Below are positions 18,826-27,523 of a stretch of 64,000 nt of DNA, one piece after another; position 1 is the stretch's first letter; each line of letters opens with the position of its first letter. The translations under genes were made by a program, and so were the position numbers. The notes below the pieces were generated by a model. That model did no database searches and was not told the DNA's origin. It saw only the letters and a list, made by a program, of their open reading frames with translations. The stretch spans positions 3,647,501-3,711,500 of the forward strand of contig NC_008609.1 in assembly GCF_000015045.1 (NCBI RefSeq), written 5' to 3'. The stretch is from Pelobacter propionicus DSM 2379 (GTDB taxonomy: Bacteria > Desulfobacterota > Desulfuromonadia > Geobacterales > Pseudopelobacteraceae).

Positions 18826-20019
18826 TTAGAAGGCCTTCTTAGCGAAACCGTTGTACTGATCAGCGGAAGAGTCAATCTTCTTGCCGTTCGCGTCGGTTCC
18901 CTTGAACGTGAACGTCAAACGGCTTGTGTCTATGGTCCCGTTCCCGTCGCTGTTCTGGGATATGGGGAAGTAAACGGTAGCCTCTTTGGTGGTCGGATTG
19001 TAGGTGACCTTGGTTGCCATGACAGCGGAGCTCCGGTCAGTGGCGCGGTAGAGGCCGTTATCGTACAACCCGGCAATGGCCCCTGAAGAGCGTCCCACCT
19101 TCCAGTTGGCAATATTGGTAACGGAATCAATATCCATTTCGGAATCAAACTTGAATGTCATGGAAAAGCGCACGCTCGAAGACGGCGTGACAAAGCTTGG
19201 GTCAAGCGCCAGTAGTGAAACAATTCCCATAGAGGTATTGAATGTACTCTGTTTTTGGTTTATGCCGATAATTTTGGGCTGATTGATGAGAACTTGCAGA
19301 TCACCGGCCAGATTACTGCCTTCACTGGTACCCAAAGCCTTCAGTTTCTTGATCATATCCTTTGTGGAGTCGGTCTTGCCCAAAGAGGCATAGGCGTTGC
19401 CCAGTTCGTACATCGTGGCTGCCGAATTCCTTTTCAGGGACAGGGCCTTGTTCAACTGCGTGACCGCCCCGCTGTAGTCTCCCTGCTTGTTAAGAGCAGC
19501 TCCCAGTCCATAATAGGCATTTCCATCATTGGGTGCGATTCTGATGGTCTTGCGAAACGACTCTTCAGCCTCTTTCGGCTTGTTCAGGTTGTTGAGCTGT
19601 AAAAGGCCGAGGGTATAAATGGGCAGGGAATTGGTGGGATCCGACTTGCTTCCTTTTTTCAGAACCTTCTCGGCCTCGGTGTAGTTCTTGTTATCGATGT
19701 ATATGCTGGCAAGATCGACATAGGTATCCCCCTGACTGCTGTCAATCTCAAGGGATATCTTGTAGGCTTTGATTGCCTCCGTTGATTTTCCCAGCTTGAG
19801 GTCAGCCTTGGCAAGATAGTTATATGCATTGATATTATCGGTATCGTATGCGGTAGCAAGGCGGAACGATGCGGCGGCAGCCTTGTAATTACCGTTCTGG
19901 TACTGGGTCAGGCCAGCGGACAGGGCATTATTGGCCGCGCTGTCTCGATAGGTAGTCTGGTTTATGGACAGGGCAGAAAACAGCTTTTCGGTACTGCTTG
20001 AAAGATAATCCCAATTCAT
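18826..20019 (-). CDS. TPR protein with C-terminal Ig-like domain
   Basis: A 397-residue protein with no signal peptide. Residues about 30-225 are tandem tetratricopeptide repeats (for example AYNYLAKADLKLGKSTEAIK and AYYGLGAALNKQGDYSGAV). The C-terminal part (about 255-390) is beta-rich, with a PSSSVRFSMTFKFDSEMD segment resembling bacterial Ig-like domains. A GGGAG precedes the ATG. A sigma-28-like sequence upstream and the nearby flagellin gene suggest a flagellum-linked role, perhaps as a scaffold for glycosylation; this is inference. Confidence 0.8.
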   Translation of the reverse strand: MNWDYLSSSTEKLFSALSINQTTYRDSAANNALSAGLTQYQNGNYKAAAASFRLATAYDTDNINAYNYLAKADLKLGKSTEAIKAYKISLEIDSSQGDTYVDLASIYIDNKNYTEAEKVLKKGSKSDPTNSLPIYTLGLLQLNNLNKPKEAEESFRKTIRIAPNDGNAYYGLGAALNKQGDYSGAVTQLNKALSLKRNSAATMYELGNAYASLGKTDSTKDMIKKLKALGTSEGSNLAGDLQVLINQPKIIGINQKQSTFNTSMGIVSLLALDPSFVTPSSSVRFSMTFKFDSEMDIDSVTNIANWKVGRSSGAIAGLYDNGLYRATDRSSAVMATKVTYNPTTKEATVYFPISQNSDGNGTIDTSRLTFTFKGTDANGKKIDSSADQYNGFAKKAF

Positions 20020-20075
20020 GGCAGGATCTCCCTATGAATTTGGTCGTCATACGGATTACTCGTATGGTACTGTTG

Positions 20076-20103
20076 CTATCGGTAGAAACAGCGCATCACT
20101 TGA
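20076..20103 (-). promoter_or_regulatory. Possible sigma-28 promoter of the TPR gene
   Basis: On the minus strand TCAAGT (from 20103) and ACCGATAG (20083-20076) resemble the flagellar consensus TAAAG and GCCGATAA, with 16 rather than 15 bases between. It lies about 57 bases upstream of the ATG, a similar distance to the flagellin promoter. Two mismatches make it tentative. Confidence 0.3.
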
Positions 20104-20161
20104 GCATTCTTTGTACCTGAATTTACAGGAAAATACCAAAAGAACCCCGGAAAGAACAACA

Positions 20162-23134
20162 ATGAATATCAGTTTGCATGAAACGTCTCGGGAAAACGAG
20201 AGTCATTTCAGCAGGGGGCTGCGACTGCACCGGATGGGGCGACTTCAGGATGCCCTGGCATGCTACGAACTGGCGCTTCAGGAGAGCTTTCGTCCCGACA
20301 TTCTGCTCAATATAGGGGCATTGCTTCATGACCTGGAGTTACACACCGAGGCTCTCCGTGTGTATGGGCGTGTTCTCGAACTCGCCCCAGACTCCGCCCC
20401 GACATACCATAACAGAGCAAACACGCTGCTTGCCCTGAACCGGTGCGAGGAGGCGATACAGGACTACCAGCGGGCGGCGGAGCTGATTCCGGACAATCCG
20501 GAACCGTTGGTCCCCATGGGTATGGCCTTTGAGCGACTGCTGAGTCACGACGAGGCAATGGCATGCTACGATGCTGCCCTGAGACGCGATCCAAATTGCG
20601 CCGAGGCACACTGGAACAGGGCACTTCTGCATTTGAAACTCGGCCGTTATGAAGAGGGATGGGAGGAATTCGAATGGCGCTGGAAGAAGAGGGGCTATAC
20701 GACGGCTTCGCGTGATTTCGACGTGCCTGCCTGGGGAGGCGAATCCCTTGAGCAACAGACCATCCTAGTGCATGCCGAACAGGCCTTTGGCGACACTATC
20801 CAGTTCGCCCGCTATCTTCCGCTCGTGGCGGAGCGGTGCGGGCGTCTCATTCTTGAGGTTCCTCTCCCTCTCTGCGAGCTCCTGCGTACGGTTTCCGGTG
20901 TGTCGGACGTGCTCCCGGTCGGTTCTCCGCTGCCTCCCTGTGACCGGCATGTACCGTTGATGAGTCTTCCCGGTGTGTTTAGTACAACCATAAAAACAAT
21001 TCCCCGCACTGTTCCCTATCTGTCTCCACCTTCGGAACGCATAAAGGCTTGGCAGAAATTGCTCGAACCGTATTCAACGTTCAAGGCCGGCGTTGTCTGG
21101 GCCGGGCGCAAGACACCCGACCCCCTGCGCTCGTGTCGACTGACAGACATTGCCCCTTTGGCAAGCATTCGGGGAATCACCTTTTTCTCCCTTCAAATGG
21201 ACGACGCGGCTTCCCAGTTCGCGTCACCTCCACCGGGAATGACTTGTGTCGACCTGACTGTCCATATCCACGATTTTGCCGATACGGCAGCCTTCATCGC
21301 TCAACTGGATCTAGTTATCACGATTGATACATCGGTGGCCCACCTGTCCGGCGCCCTGGGAAAACCGACGTTTGTACTCTTGCCATACGTCGCGGATTGG
21401 CGTTGGATGCTGAGACGCTCCGACTCTCCCTGGTATCCCACCATGCGACTGTTCCGTCAGAGCACGCGCGGCGACTGGCGTGAACCGATACAGAAATTGG
21501 TTGCCGCACTGGAAGAATCGCTGACTGAGTCAGGCAGATATGCACACAGCCGTGATACCGCTGTGCCACCCGGCGTCATGGAGAGTTACCATCGGGGAGT
21601 CGCCTTGCTGGATAGGCAACGATTTAAGGAGGCACATGCGCTGCTTTCGCAGGCTGTCCAGGAATCCCCCCGATGGAGCCCCCCCCTTGCTGCCCTGGGC
21701 TTATGCTGCTACCACCAGGGCAGTGCTGCCCGGGCGGAAGAACGGTTCCGTCAAGCTATAGGCTACGATGAAAACAACGTGGATGCCTACCGCTGTCTCG
21801 GGCTCCTACTAAACGAGCAGGAACGATATGAGGAAGCAGCCTTTCTGTTCGCGACGGCTCTCTCACTTGCCCCGAACGACTGCGATCTCAGGCGATTCCT
21901 AGGTGATGCGCACTTTGGTTTGGGCAATTATGCTGATGCCGCCCATTGGTACAACAATGCCCTTTCCAGACGCCCCGATGATGTGGAGGTTTTGCTGAAC
22001 CTTGGTGCGGCAAGTGAAGTATTGAACCGCTTTGACGTGGCGGAATGCTCGCTTCTGAGAGCAATCGAGTTATCCCCTGGGGATCACCGTGCGTATCTGA
22101 ACCTGGGAGGAGTCTTTCTCTCGCAGAACCGTCTGGAGCAGGCTGAACGGTACTTTCAAAAAGCTTTGGAATGCAAGCCGAACGATCCGACCGTGCGATG
22201 GAATTTGGCGCAGGTGTCATTAATCCGTGGAAACTACCAAAAGGGTTTTGAGGAGTTTGAAACGCGTTTCGACAAGAAGGGCCCGGTCAGGGTTGACCTG
22301 TGTGGTCTGCCGCTTTGGGACGGCTCTTCGCTTTCAGGAAAGACGTTGCTTGTCGTGACCGAGCAGGCCTTTGGAGATGCCCTGCAGTTCTGTCGCTTTT
22401 TGCCACTACTGGCCCAACAGGGAGGAAGGATTTTTCTGCGCAACAGCTTGAAACCGCTTGAAACGTTGCTGGCGACGCTGCCGTTTCTGGAACAAATGGT
22501 TCACCCCGGAGAAACAGTGCCCCATTGTGATTGGGCTGTGCCGATGATGTCGATTCCACGCCTCCTGGGCACCACCCTGGAAACGGTGCCGAGAAAGGTT
22601 CCCTATCTTTTTCCCGACAGTGGGAGGTGCAGTTGGTGGCGGGAGTCTCTGCGAGACGATCCCGGCTTCAAGGTCGGCATTACCTGGAAAGGACGGAGCA
22701 AGCCCGACCCCCGGCGCTCGGCCGACACGCACTGTTTTTCCCTTTTGCAGGACATCCGTGGGGTTTCCTGGTATTCGTTGCAGGTTGCGGAGCGAGGGGA
22801 ACAACAACCGACATTACCGACTGGTATACCACTGAGGGATTCGGCTCATCTGCTCAAGGATTTTTCCGACACGGCTGCGCTGATTACTCAGCTGGATCTG
22901 GTGATATCCATTGACAGCGCCGTTGCACACCTGGCAGGTTCCCTCGGCAGGCCGACCTGGCTCTTATTGCCCTTTTCTCCAGACTGGCGCTGGATGCTGG
23001 AGCGGGCCGACTCTCCCTGGTACCCCACCATGCGACTGTTCCGCCAGCCTTCCCCTGGAACATGGCATGCCGTATTCAGCGACCTGGCCTCGGCACTGAG
23101 GCAGGTGCTAACAACTCAGCAACGGAACTGTTGA
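20162..23134 (+). CDS. Internally duplicated TPR / GT9-like glycosyltransferase protein
   Basis: A 990-residue cytoplasmic protein made of two copies of one unit. Each copy has TPR repeats (about 15-185 and 510-690) followed by a glycosyltransferase-like domain of the ADP-heptose transferase (GT9/GT-B) kind (about 200-480 and 715-985). Matching landmarks are HAEQAFGDTIQFARYLPL with VTEQAFGDALQFCRFLPL, and WYPTMRLFRQ at the end of both. I start at 20162 because the TPR region begins there and GGAAAG lies upstream; 48 more in-frame codons are non-TPR. It overlaps the convergent GT41 gene by 19 bases. Probable role: adding sugars to flagellin or a glycan; acceptor unknown. Confidence 0.82.
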   Translation: MNISLHETSRENESHFSRGLRLHRMGRLQDALACYELALQESFRPDILLNIGALLHDLELHTEALRVYGRVLELAPDSAPTYHNRANTLLALNRCEEAIQDYQRAAELIPDNPEPLVPMGMAFERLLSHDEAMACYDAALRRDPNCAEAHWNRALLHLKLGRYEEGWEEFEWRWKKRGYTTASRDFDVPAWGGESLEQQTILVHAEQAFGDTIQFARYLPLVAERCGRLILEVPLPLCELLRTVSGVSDVLPVGSPLPPCDRHVPLMSLPGVFSTTIKTIPRTVPYLSPPSERIKAWQKLLEPYSTFKAGVVWAGRKTPDPLRSCRLTDIAPLASIRGITFFSLQMDDAASQFASPPPGMTCVDLTVHIHDFADTAAFIAQLDLVITIDTSVAHLSGALGKPTFVLLPYVADWRWMLRRSDSPWYPTMRLFRQSTRGDWREPIQKLVAALEESLTESGRYAHSRDTAVPPGVMESYHRGVALLDRQRFKEAHALLSQAVQESPRWSPPLAALGLCCYHQGSAARAEERFRQAIGYDENNVDAYRCLGLLLNEQERYEEAAFLFATALSLAPNDCDLRRFLGDAHFGLGNYADAAHWYNNALSRRPDDVEVLLNLGAASEVLNRFDVAECSLLRAIELSPGDHRAYLNLGGVFLSQNRLEQAERYFQKALECKPNDPTVRWNLAQVSLIRGNYQKGFEEFETRFDKKGPVRVDLCGLPLWDGSSLSGKTLLVVTEQAFGDALQFCRFLPLLAQQGGRIFLRNSLKPLETLLATLPFLEQMVHPGETVPHCDWAVPMMSIPRLLGTTLETVPRKVPYLFPDSGRCSWWRESLRDDPGFKVGITWKGRSKPDPRRSADTHCFSLLQDIRGVSWYSLQVAERGEQQPTLPTGIPLRDSAHLLKDFSDTAALITQLDLVISIDSAVAHLAGSLGRPTWLLLPFSPDWRWMLERADSPWYPTMRLFRQPSPGTWHAVFSDLASALRQVLTTQQRNC

Positions 23135-25017
23135 CACCATTTCCTCCACATCTGACGATAAGCACTCTCCATCTGGCGGGCAAAGCCCTGAAGATCCATC
23201 AGCGATGAATTCAGCATCATCTCCCGCAAATTCCATCGGTAGTGTTGCAGACGATCCGTATCTTTTGCCAGGGCAACGGCAATGGCCACAAAGTCATCAT
23301 CGCTTTCAGCAACCAACTCGGGAACCCCCACACTGGTCAGCAGACTGGCGCTGACCCGTGACGCATGGGTCCCCCCAGCCAGCGTGACAACCGGCACTCC
23401 CATCCAGAGAGACTCGCAGGTCGTGGTCGTGCCGCTGTAGGGATGCGAGTCGAGAGCTATGTCCCCCTCGGCCAAAGCATCAAGATGAGCGTGAACCGTC
23501 TCCGTCCTGTCCCTGATGATCAGGCGATCCGCCGTGATACCCCGCTGTGCAAACAAATCCAGCATCTCCATCCTGAATTCCACGTCATTGGCCAGGGCAC
23601 GATCCTTCAGGGCCAGGCGGGAGCCGGGAATCATCCGCAGCACCCTGCACCAGAGATCCAGAAGAGGACAGTTCAGTTTGGCAAAATTGTTGTAGGCGAC
23701 AAAGGTCACCGCTCCCCGCTCCAGCAAGGGAAGGGGCGAGAGCCCCGGTGAGTCGAGCGGAGGGTGGTAACAGATGAAACTTCCCGGCAACCGGAAAAGC
23801 TGTTCTGAGTACTGGCTTTCGGTCATGCCGGGGGGGTCAGCCACAGCATCGGTGATGCGGTAATCCATGGTAGGGAGACCGGTGGTGTTGGCGTACCCCA
23901 GCCAGGTCACCTGGACAGGGGCTGGTTTCTTGGCAAAGATCGGCAAACGGTTGCGGCGAGTGTGGCCTCCCAGGTCCACCAGGATGTCGATACGCTCCTC
24001 GCGGATCATCCTACAGACATCCATGTTATTTACGCCTCGGATCTGCCGCCAGGTACAAGAGCGTTGCCGGAACTGTTCCGTGATGTAATCCTCTTTTTCG
24101 ACATTTGAAAAGATATACACATCGACATCGTGCTGATCATGAAGCGTGAGTAGCGGTTCGATGAAGAAGGCTACCGGGTGGCTATAGAAGTCAGAGGAAA
24201 CATAGGCGATACGCAGCCTGCGTTCCGGATCTGGCTCGTTTTCAAACTGGCACCATGGCTCCCCCGCAGCACGACAGCACTTTTCAGCCCAGCGAAGATG
24301 CTCGCGGGATACGAAATCTGGGGGGTAACCTGTTGTACAGAGAAAATTCATCAGATAGTTGGAAAAATATGCTTCGTTCTGATCGGACAGAGTCAATGCC
24401 TGCAGATACCAGTCTACAGCCTCATCCGCTCTGCCAAGTCCCTTGAGAAAACCGGCAAGCCAGTTGCAATAATGATGCGACTGTGGGTCAAGCTGAACAG
24501 CGTTTCGCAGCGAACGCTCCGCCTCGGCCATGTGACAGCAGTCATTATGATACATCGCAAGCTGATAGTGGGCCTTGGCATCGTCAGGCTTCAAGCGTGT
24601 TGCACGCAACAACGCCTGACCTGCCTGTGCCTTGTCACCCATGTCAAGGCATGCCTGACCGAGATATAACCAAGCGGCACAATCCCGCGGATCATCTCCG
24701 ACCCGCTTGCGAAAGAAAGCCGTAACAGCATTCAGTCGATCCGCCTTGACATGGAAGGTAACAAGATCCGGATACAGCGTTTCGCAAGGCGTCTCATTAC
24801 AGAGTTCCATCATAATAGCCGCAGCCGCTGCAAAATCCCCCCGAGCAGCCAAAACATGAGCCAACATATAGCGAGCTTCCCTGTTTTCCGGCTCGAACAT
24901 AATGACTTTCTGGCAAATCTGCTCAGTTTCGCCCCATCGCCCGGCTTCAAGGTGAAAACGTGCCATATCAAGCAGTTTATACAGATATAAAACATTTGGT
25001 TCGGCTTGATTCCGCAT
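23116..25017 (-). CDS. TPR / O-GlcNAc-transferase-like glycosyltransferase (GT41)
   Basis: A 633-residue protein related to eukaryotic OGT and SPINDLY, which glycosylate serine and threonine. TPR repeats fill about residues 15-230. The catalytic region (about 265-620) has RIAYVSSDFYSHPVAFFIEP, DILVDLGGHTRRNRLPIFAKKPAP, VTWLGYANTTG, TFVAYNNFAKLNC and HPYSGTTTTCESLWMGVPVV, the hallmark UDP-sugar-site segments. It is divergent from fliC, so flagellin is the most likely acceptor (inference). AAGGAGG lies about eleven bases before the ATG. Confidence 0.9.
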   Translation of the reverse strand: MRNQAEPNVLYLYKLLDMARFHLEAGRWGETEQICQKVIMFEPENREARYMLAHVLAARGDFAAAAAIMMELCNETPCETLYPDLVTFHVKADRLNAVTAFFRKRVGDDPRDCAAWLYLGQACLDMGDKAQAGQALLRATRLKPDDAKAHYQLAMYHNDCCHMAEAERSLRNAVQLDPQSHHYCNWLAGFLKGLGRADEAVDWYLQALTLSDQNEAYFSNYLMNFLCTTGYPPDFVSREHLRWAEKCCRAAGEPWCQFENEPDPERRLRIAYVSSDFYSHPVAFFIEPLLTLHDQHDVDVYIFSNVEKEDYITEQFRQRSCTWRQIRGVNNMDVCRMIREERIDILVDLGGHTRRNRLPIFAKKPAPVQVTWLGYANTTGLPTMDYRITDAVADPPGMTESQYSEQLFRLPGSFICYHPPLDSPGLSPLPLLERGAVTFVAYNNFAKLNCPLLDLWCRVLRMIPGSRLALKDRALANDVEFRMEMLDLFAQRGITADRLIIRDRTETVHAHLDALAEGDIALDSHPYSGTTTTCESLWMGVPVVTLAGGTHASRVSASLLTSVGVPELVAESDDDFVAIAVALAKDTDRLQHYRWNLREMMLNSSLMDLQGFARQMESAYRQMWRKWCQQFRC

Positions 25018-25067
25018 GTGGATATATGCCTCCTTCTGTACCGGTTCAGATAAATCGCAAAAAAAAC

Positions 25068-25094
25068 TAAAGCCCTATGCTAACTGGCCGATAG
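25068..25094 (+). promoter_or_regulatory. Sigma-28 (FliA) promoter of the flagellin gene
   Basis: TAAAG (25068-25072) and GCCGATAG (25087-25094) are separated by the canonical 15 bases between TAAA and GCCGATA. This matches the FliA consensus at nearly every position. Transcription should start near 25100, giving a leader of about 50 bases before the flagellin ATG. Confidence 0.88.
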
Positions 25095-25152
25095 CCTAAA
25101 TAACAAAATACAGTGGCAAGAATGCCACAAAAATCCAGAAAGGAGCAACACA

Positions 25153-26055
25153 ATGGCAAACTCAATTTCTCTCACCGCGGGCATGAGGAACAACCTGTTG
25201 GCTCTGCAGAACACCAACAAGCTGATGACCCAGACCCAGAACCGCCTTTCCACGGGCAAAAAAGTCAATTCGGCACTGGACAATCCGACCAACTTCTTTG
25301 CCGCCCAGGCACACACCAACCGTGCCAGCGACCTGACCAACCGTAAGGACGCCATGTCGGAGGCAGTACAGGGAGTAAACGCCGCTGATGCCGGTATTAC
25401 CGCCATCACCGCCCTGATCGAATCCGCACAGGGTATCGCTTCCGCCGCACTTGCCTCCGCCAGCACGACCGACCGCGCCAACTACGCCGTCACCTACAAT
25501 GAGTTGATGGGCCAGATCAACAAGCTGGCCAGCGACTCCGGTTATCGTGGTACCAACTTCCTGACCAATGATGACCTGACCGTGGAATTTGCCCCCGGTA
25601 CGGGCGATGCCACCCTCAAGATCCAAGGCTTCACCGCTACCTCAGTCGGTCTTTCTCTGCAGACGGTAGGTGTGGGAAGTACACATGGCACCGAATCTGC
25701 TGCTGCGACTAGTGCTGTCAACGACACTTATGGAACCGACACTGATTGGGATACCTCCACGATCGGCGACGGCAACAACGCTATCAAGAGCTCCTCAAAG
25801 CAGCTGGAAGACGCACTTTCCACTCTGCGCTCTGAGTCGTCCAAACTGTCCGCCAACCTGAGCATCGTCACCACCCGTCAGGACTTCACCGACAACATGA
25901 TCAACACCCTCAAGACCGGTGCCGACAACCTGACCCTGGCCGACACCAACGAAGAAGGCGCCAACATGCTGATGTTGCAGACACGCCAGAGCTTGGGTAC
26001 AACTTCTTTGAGCCTCGCTTCACAGGCGGCTCAGGCTGTGCTCCAGCTGTTCTAA
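25153..26055 (+). CDS. fliC: Flagellin
   Basis: The filament subunit, 300 residues. The conserved N-terminal D0/D1 region (about 1-140) has the typical MTQTQNRLSTGKKVNSALDNP and the C-terminal D1/D0 (about 215-300) ends ANMLMLQTRQSLGTTSLSLASQAAQAVLQLF in family style. The central variable region is short, which is common for filaments with a simple outer surface, and is rich in Ser/Thr/Gly, offering glycosylation sites. GGAG lies ahead of the ATG. It is driven by sigma-28 and followed by a hairpin. No fliW, csrA or fliD gene is in the window. Confidence 0.96.
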   Translation: MANSISLTAGMRNNLLALQNTNKLMTQTQNRLSTGKKVNSALDNPTNFFAAQAHTNRASDLTNRKDAMSEAVQGVNAADAGITAITALIESAQGIASAALASASTTDRANYAVTYNELMGQINKLASDSGYRGTNFLTNDDLTVEFAPGTGDATLKIQGFTATSVGLSLQTVGVGSTHGTESAAATSAVNDTYGTDTDWDTSTIGDGNNAIKSSSKQLEDALSTLRSESSKLSANLSIVTTRQDFTDNMINTLKTGADNLTLADTNEEGANMLMLQTRQSLGTTSLSLASQAAQAVLQLF

Positions 26056-26089
26056 TCCTACACCAGATAATTACTGCCCTACCGAATGG

Positions 26090-26119
26090 AATGGGGGAAG
26101 AACTTTTTCTTCCCCCATT
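26090..26119 (+). terminator. Hairpin terminator/attenuator after fliC
   Basis: An 11-base perfect stem AATGGGGGAAG / CTTCCCCCATT (26090-26100 and 26109-26119) with an 8-base loop lies 35 bases past the flagellin stop. The following TTTATG is only weakly T-rich, so part of the transcription may read into the three genes downstream. Confidence 0.7.
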
Positions 26120-26142
26120 TATGTATGTCATGGAGGTGGCCT

Positions 26143-26745
26143 ATGAGTTCGGATAGTCTTTCCACGATACAACAGGCCGTACATATCGGCACGCACAACC
26201 TCAGCCAAACACAGGTTCAAACCCATAATCAGATTTCATCCCAGACTGAAACCGAAGCTGCTTCTGGCCATGATAAGGTTTCGTTTGATATTGACTCTTC
26301 TCGCCAGAACCTTGATACTTTAAAGCGCATTGGACAAATTGCCGGCGTTCTCAATGCAACCGCCATGCATATCAGGGAAACGAGCGACGGCTTGACATCT
26401 TCTGCCGATATCGTTTCCAGAATGACCGGAGAGTTGAACAGAATAGTCAAGAACTATCCTCCTTTTTCCCTGGAGGACGAAGAACGGAAGAAGATCCTGA
26501 TGAGCTATATCTCCATCAGGAAGCAGATCGAGAAATTGACCATTCCTACGCTACCGCCTCCCATCAATGAAAAAGTCGAGGGCATGTGGCAGGAACTGTT
26601 CGCTCAAACCGATGGACGGATCGAGACTCCTGCCTTGTCGGAAAAGGCATCAGACAGCGTTGTGCAGGCAGCGGCAAACCAGCTTTCCACTACCGGAGCT
26701 ACAATTAACCGAATGCTTGAAACCATACAAGCTTCTTTGGCATAA
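26143..26745 (+). CDS. Unrecognised 200-residue protein in the flagellin-flbT-flaF unit
   Basis: No family was recognised. The product is hydrophilic with no signal peptide. The N-terminal 45 residues are Gln/Thr/Ser-rich and probably disordered. The middle and C-terminal parts are helical, with a motif region around NRIVKNYPPFSLEDEERKK and a proline cluster (IPTLPPPI). It is preceded by GGAGG and lies nine bases upstream of flbT. Position between fliC and flbT suggests an export chaperone or filament-related role; this is inference only. Confidence 0.7.
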   Translation: MSSDSLSTIQQAVHIGTHNLSQTQVQTHNQISSQTETEAASGHDKVSFDIDSSRQNLDTLKRIGQIAGVLNATAMHIRETSDGLTSSADIVSRMTGELNRIVKNYPPFSLEDEERKKILMSYISIRKQIEKLTIPTLPPPINEKVEGMWQELFAQTDGRIETPALSEKASDSVVQAAANQLSTTGATINRMLETIQASLA

Positions 26746-26754
26746 GGTATCCCC

Positions 26755-27141
26755 ATGTCCCTGAAAATAGTCCTGAAAGCGCAGGAAAAGATTATCATCG
26801 GCAATGCTGTACTGCGTAACGGGAACCGGAATGCGGAACTGTATGTCGAGAATACCGTCCCGATTCTTCGACAGAAGGACATCTTGAAGGAGTGTGACGC
26901 GAATTCACCGGCGCGACGCGTTTACTTTGCCATACAATTGATGTATATTGACCCGGAAAAACGCCAGGCTCATGTGGAAGCTTTTTTTCAGCAGATTCAT
27001 GATATCATTGAGGCAGCGCCAAGCACGCGCAAATTCATAGTAAAACTGTGTGAGCAGGTTGCCGCAGCCCGGTTTTATCAGGCACTCAAGACGGCACGGG
27101 AACTTATCGATTACGAAGAGGAGATAACTGCACATGTCTGA
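26755..27141 (+). CDS. flbT: Flagellin regulator FlbT
   Basis: A 128-residue protein of the FlbT family, which in Caulobacter binds the 5' region of flagellin mRNA and limits its translation or stability until secretion is ready. The family pattern is visible: N-terminal MSLKIVLKAQEKIIIGNAVL, then ILRQKDIL, RRVYFAIQLMYID and a helical tail. It overlaps flaF by eight bases. AAGG lies before the ATG. Confidence 0.85.
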   Translation: MSLKIVLKAQEKIIIGNAVLRNGNRNAELYVENTVPILRQKDILKECDANSPARRVYFAIQLMYIDPEKRQAHVEAFFQQIHDIIEAAPSTRKFIVKLCEQVAAARFYQALKTARELIDYEEEITAHV

Positions 27142-27517
27142 TCCCCGCACAGCGTACGAACAGCAGAGCAAACAATTCATGTCACCCAGGGAGTTGGAGG
27201 CTTCGGTACTGACCAAGGCGGGATTAAAGCTGAAACAGTGTCAGGAGAAGTGGAATACGCCTGAGCGGAATGCCCTGCTTGATGAAGCGATACGCTACAA
27301 CCAGAAGGTGTGGAGTTTTTTTCAGTCGGAGCTCTCCATGCCGGACAACCCGCTCCCCCAAAAGCTACGGGAAGACATCCTGAATTTAAGCCTGTTTATC
27401 GACAAGCGCCTCTTCGAGGTACTGGCATTCCCCAATGCCCCTGAAAGACTCACTATTGTAATCGACATTAACTTCAACATCGCCGCCGGTCTGCGCACAA
27501 AGCCGCCGGAGGAGTAG
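27134..27517 (+). CDS. flaF: Flagellin synthesis regulator FlaF
   Basis: A 127-residue mostly helical protein of the FlaF family, the antagonist partner of FlbT needed for flagellin production or export. Visible matches are an early AYEQQ, an ELEASVLTKAGLKLKQCQ helix, a RNALLDEAIRYNQKVWSFFQ core and LSLFIDKRLFEVLAF. GAGGAG lies ten bases before the ATG, inside flbT. It ends six bases before the convergent glycosyltransferase gene. Confidence 0.85.
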   Translation: MSDPRTAYEQQSKQFMSPRELEASVLTKAGLKLKQCQEKWNTPERNALLDEAIRYNQKVWSFFQSELSMPDNPLPQKLREDILNLSLFIDKRLFEVLAFPNAPERLTIVIDINFNIAAGLRTKPPEE

Positions 27518-27523
27518 CCTTTT

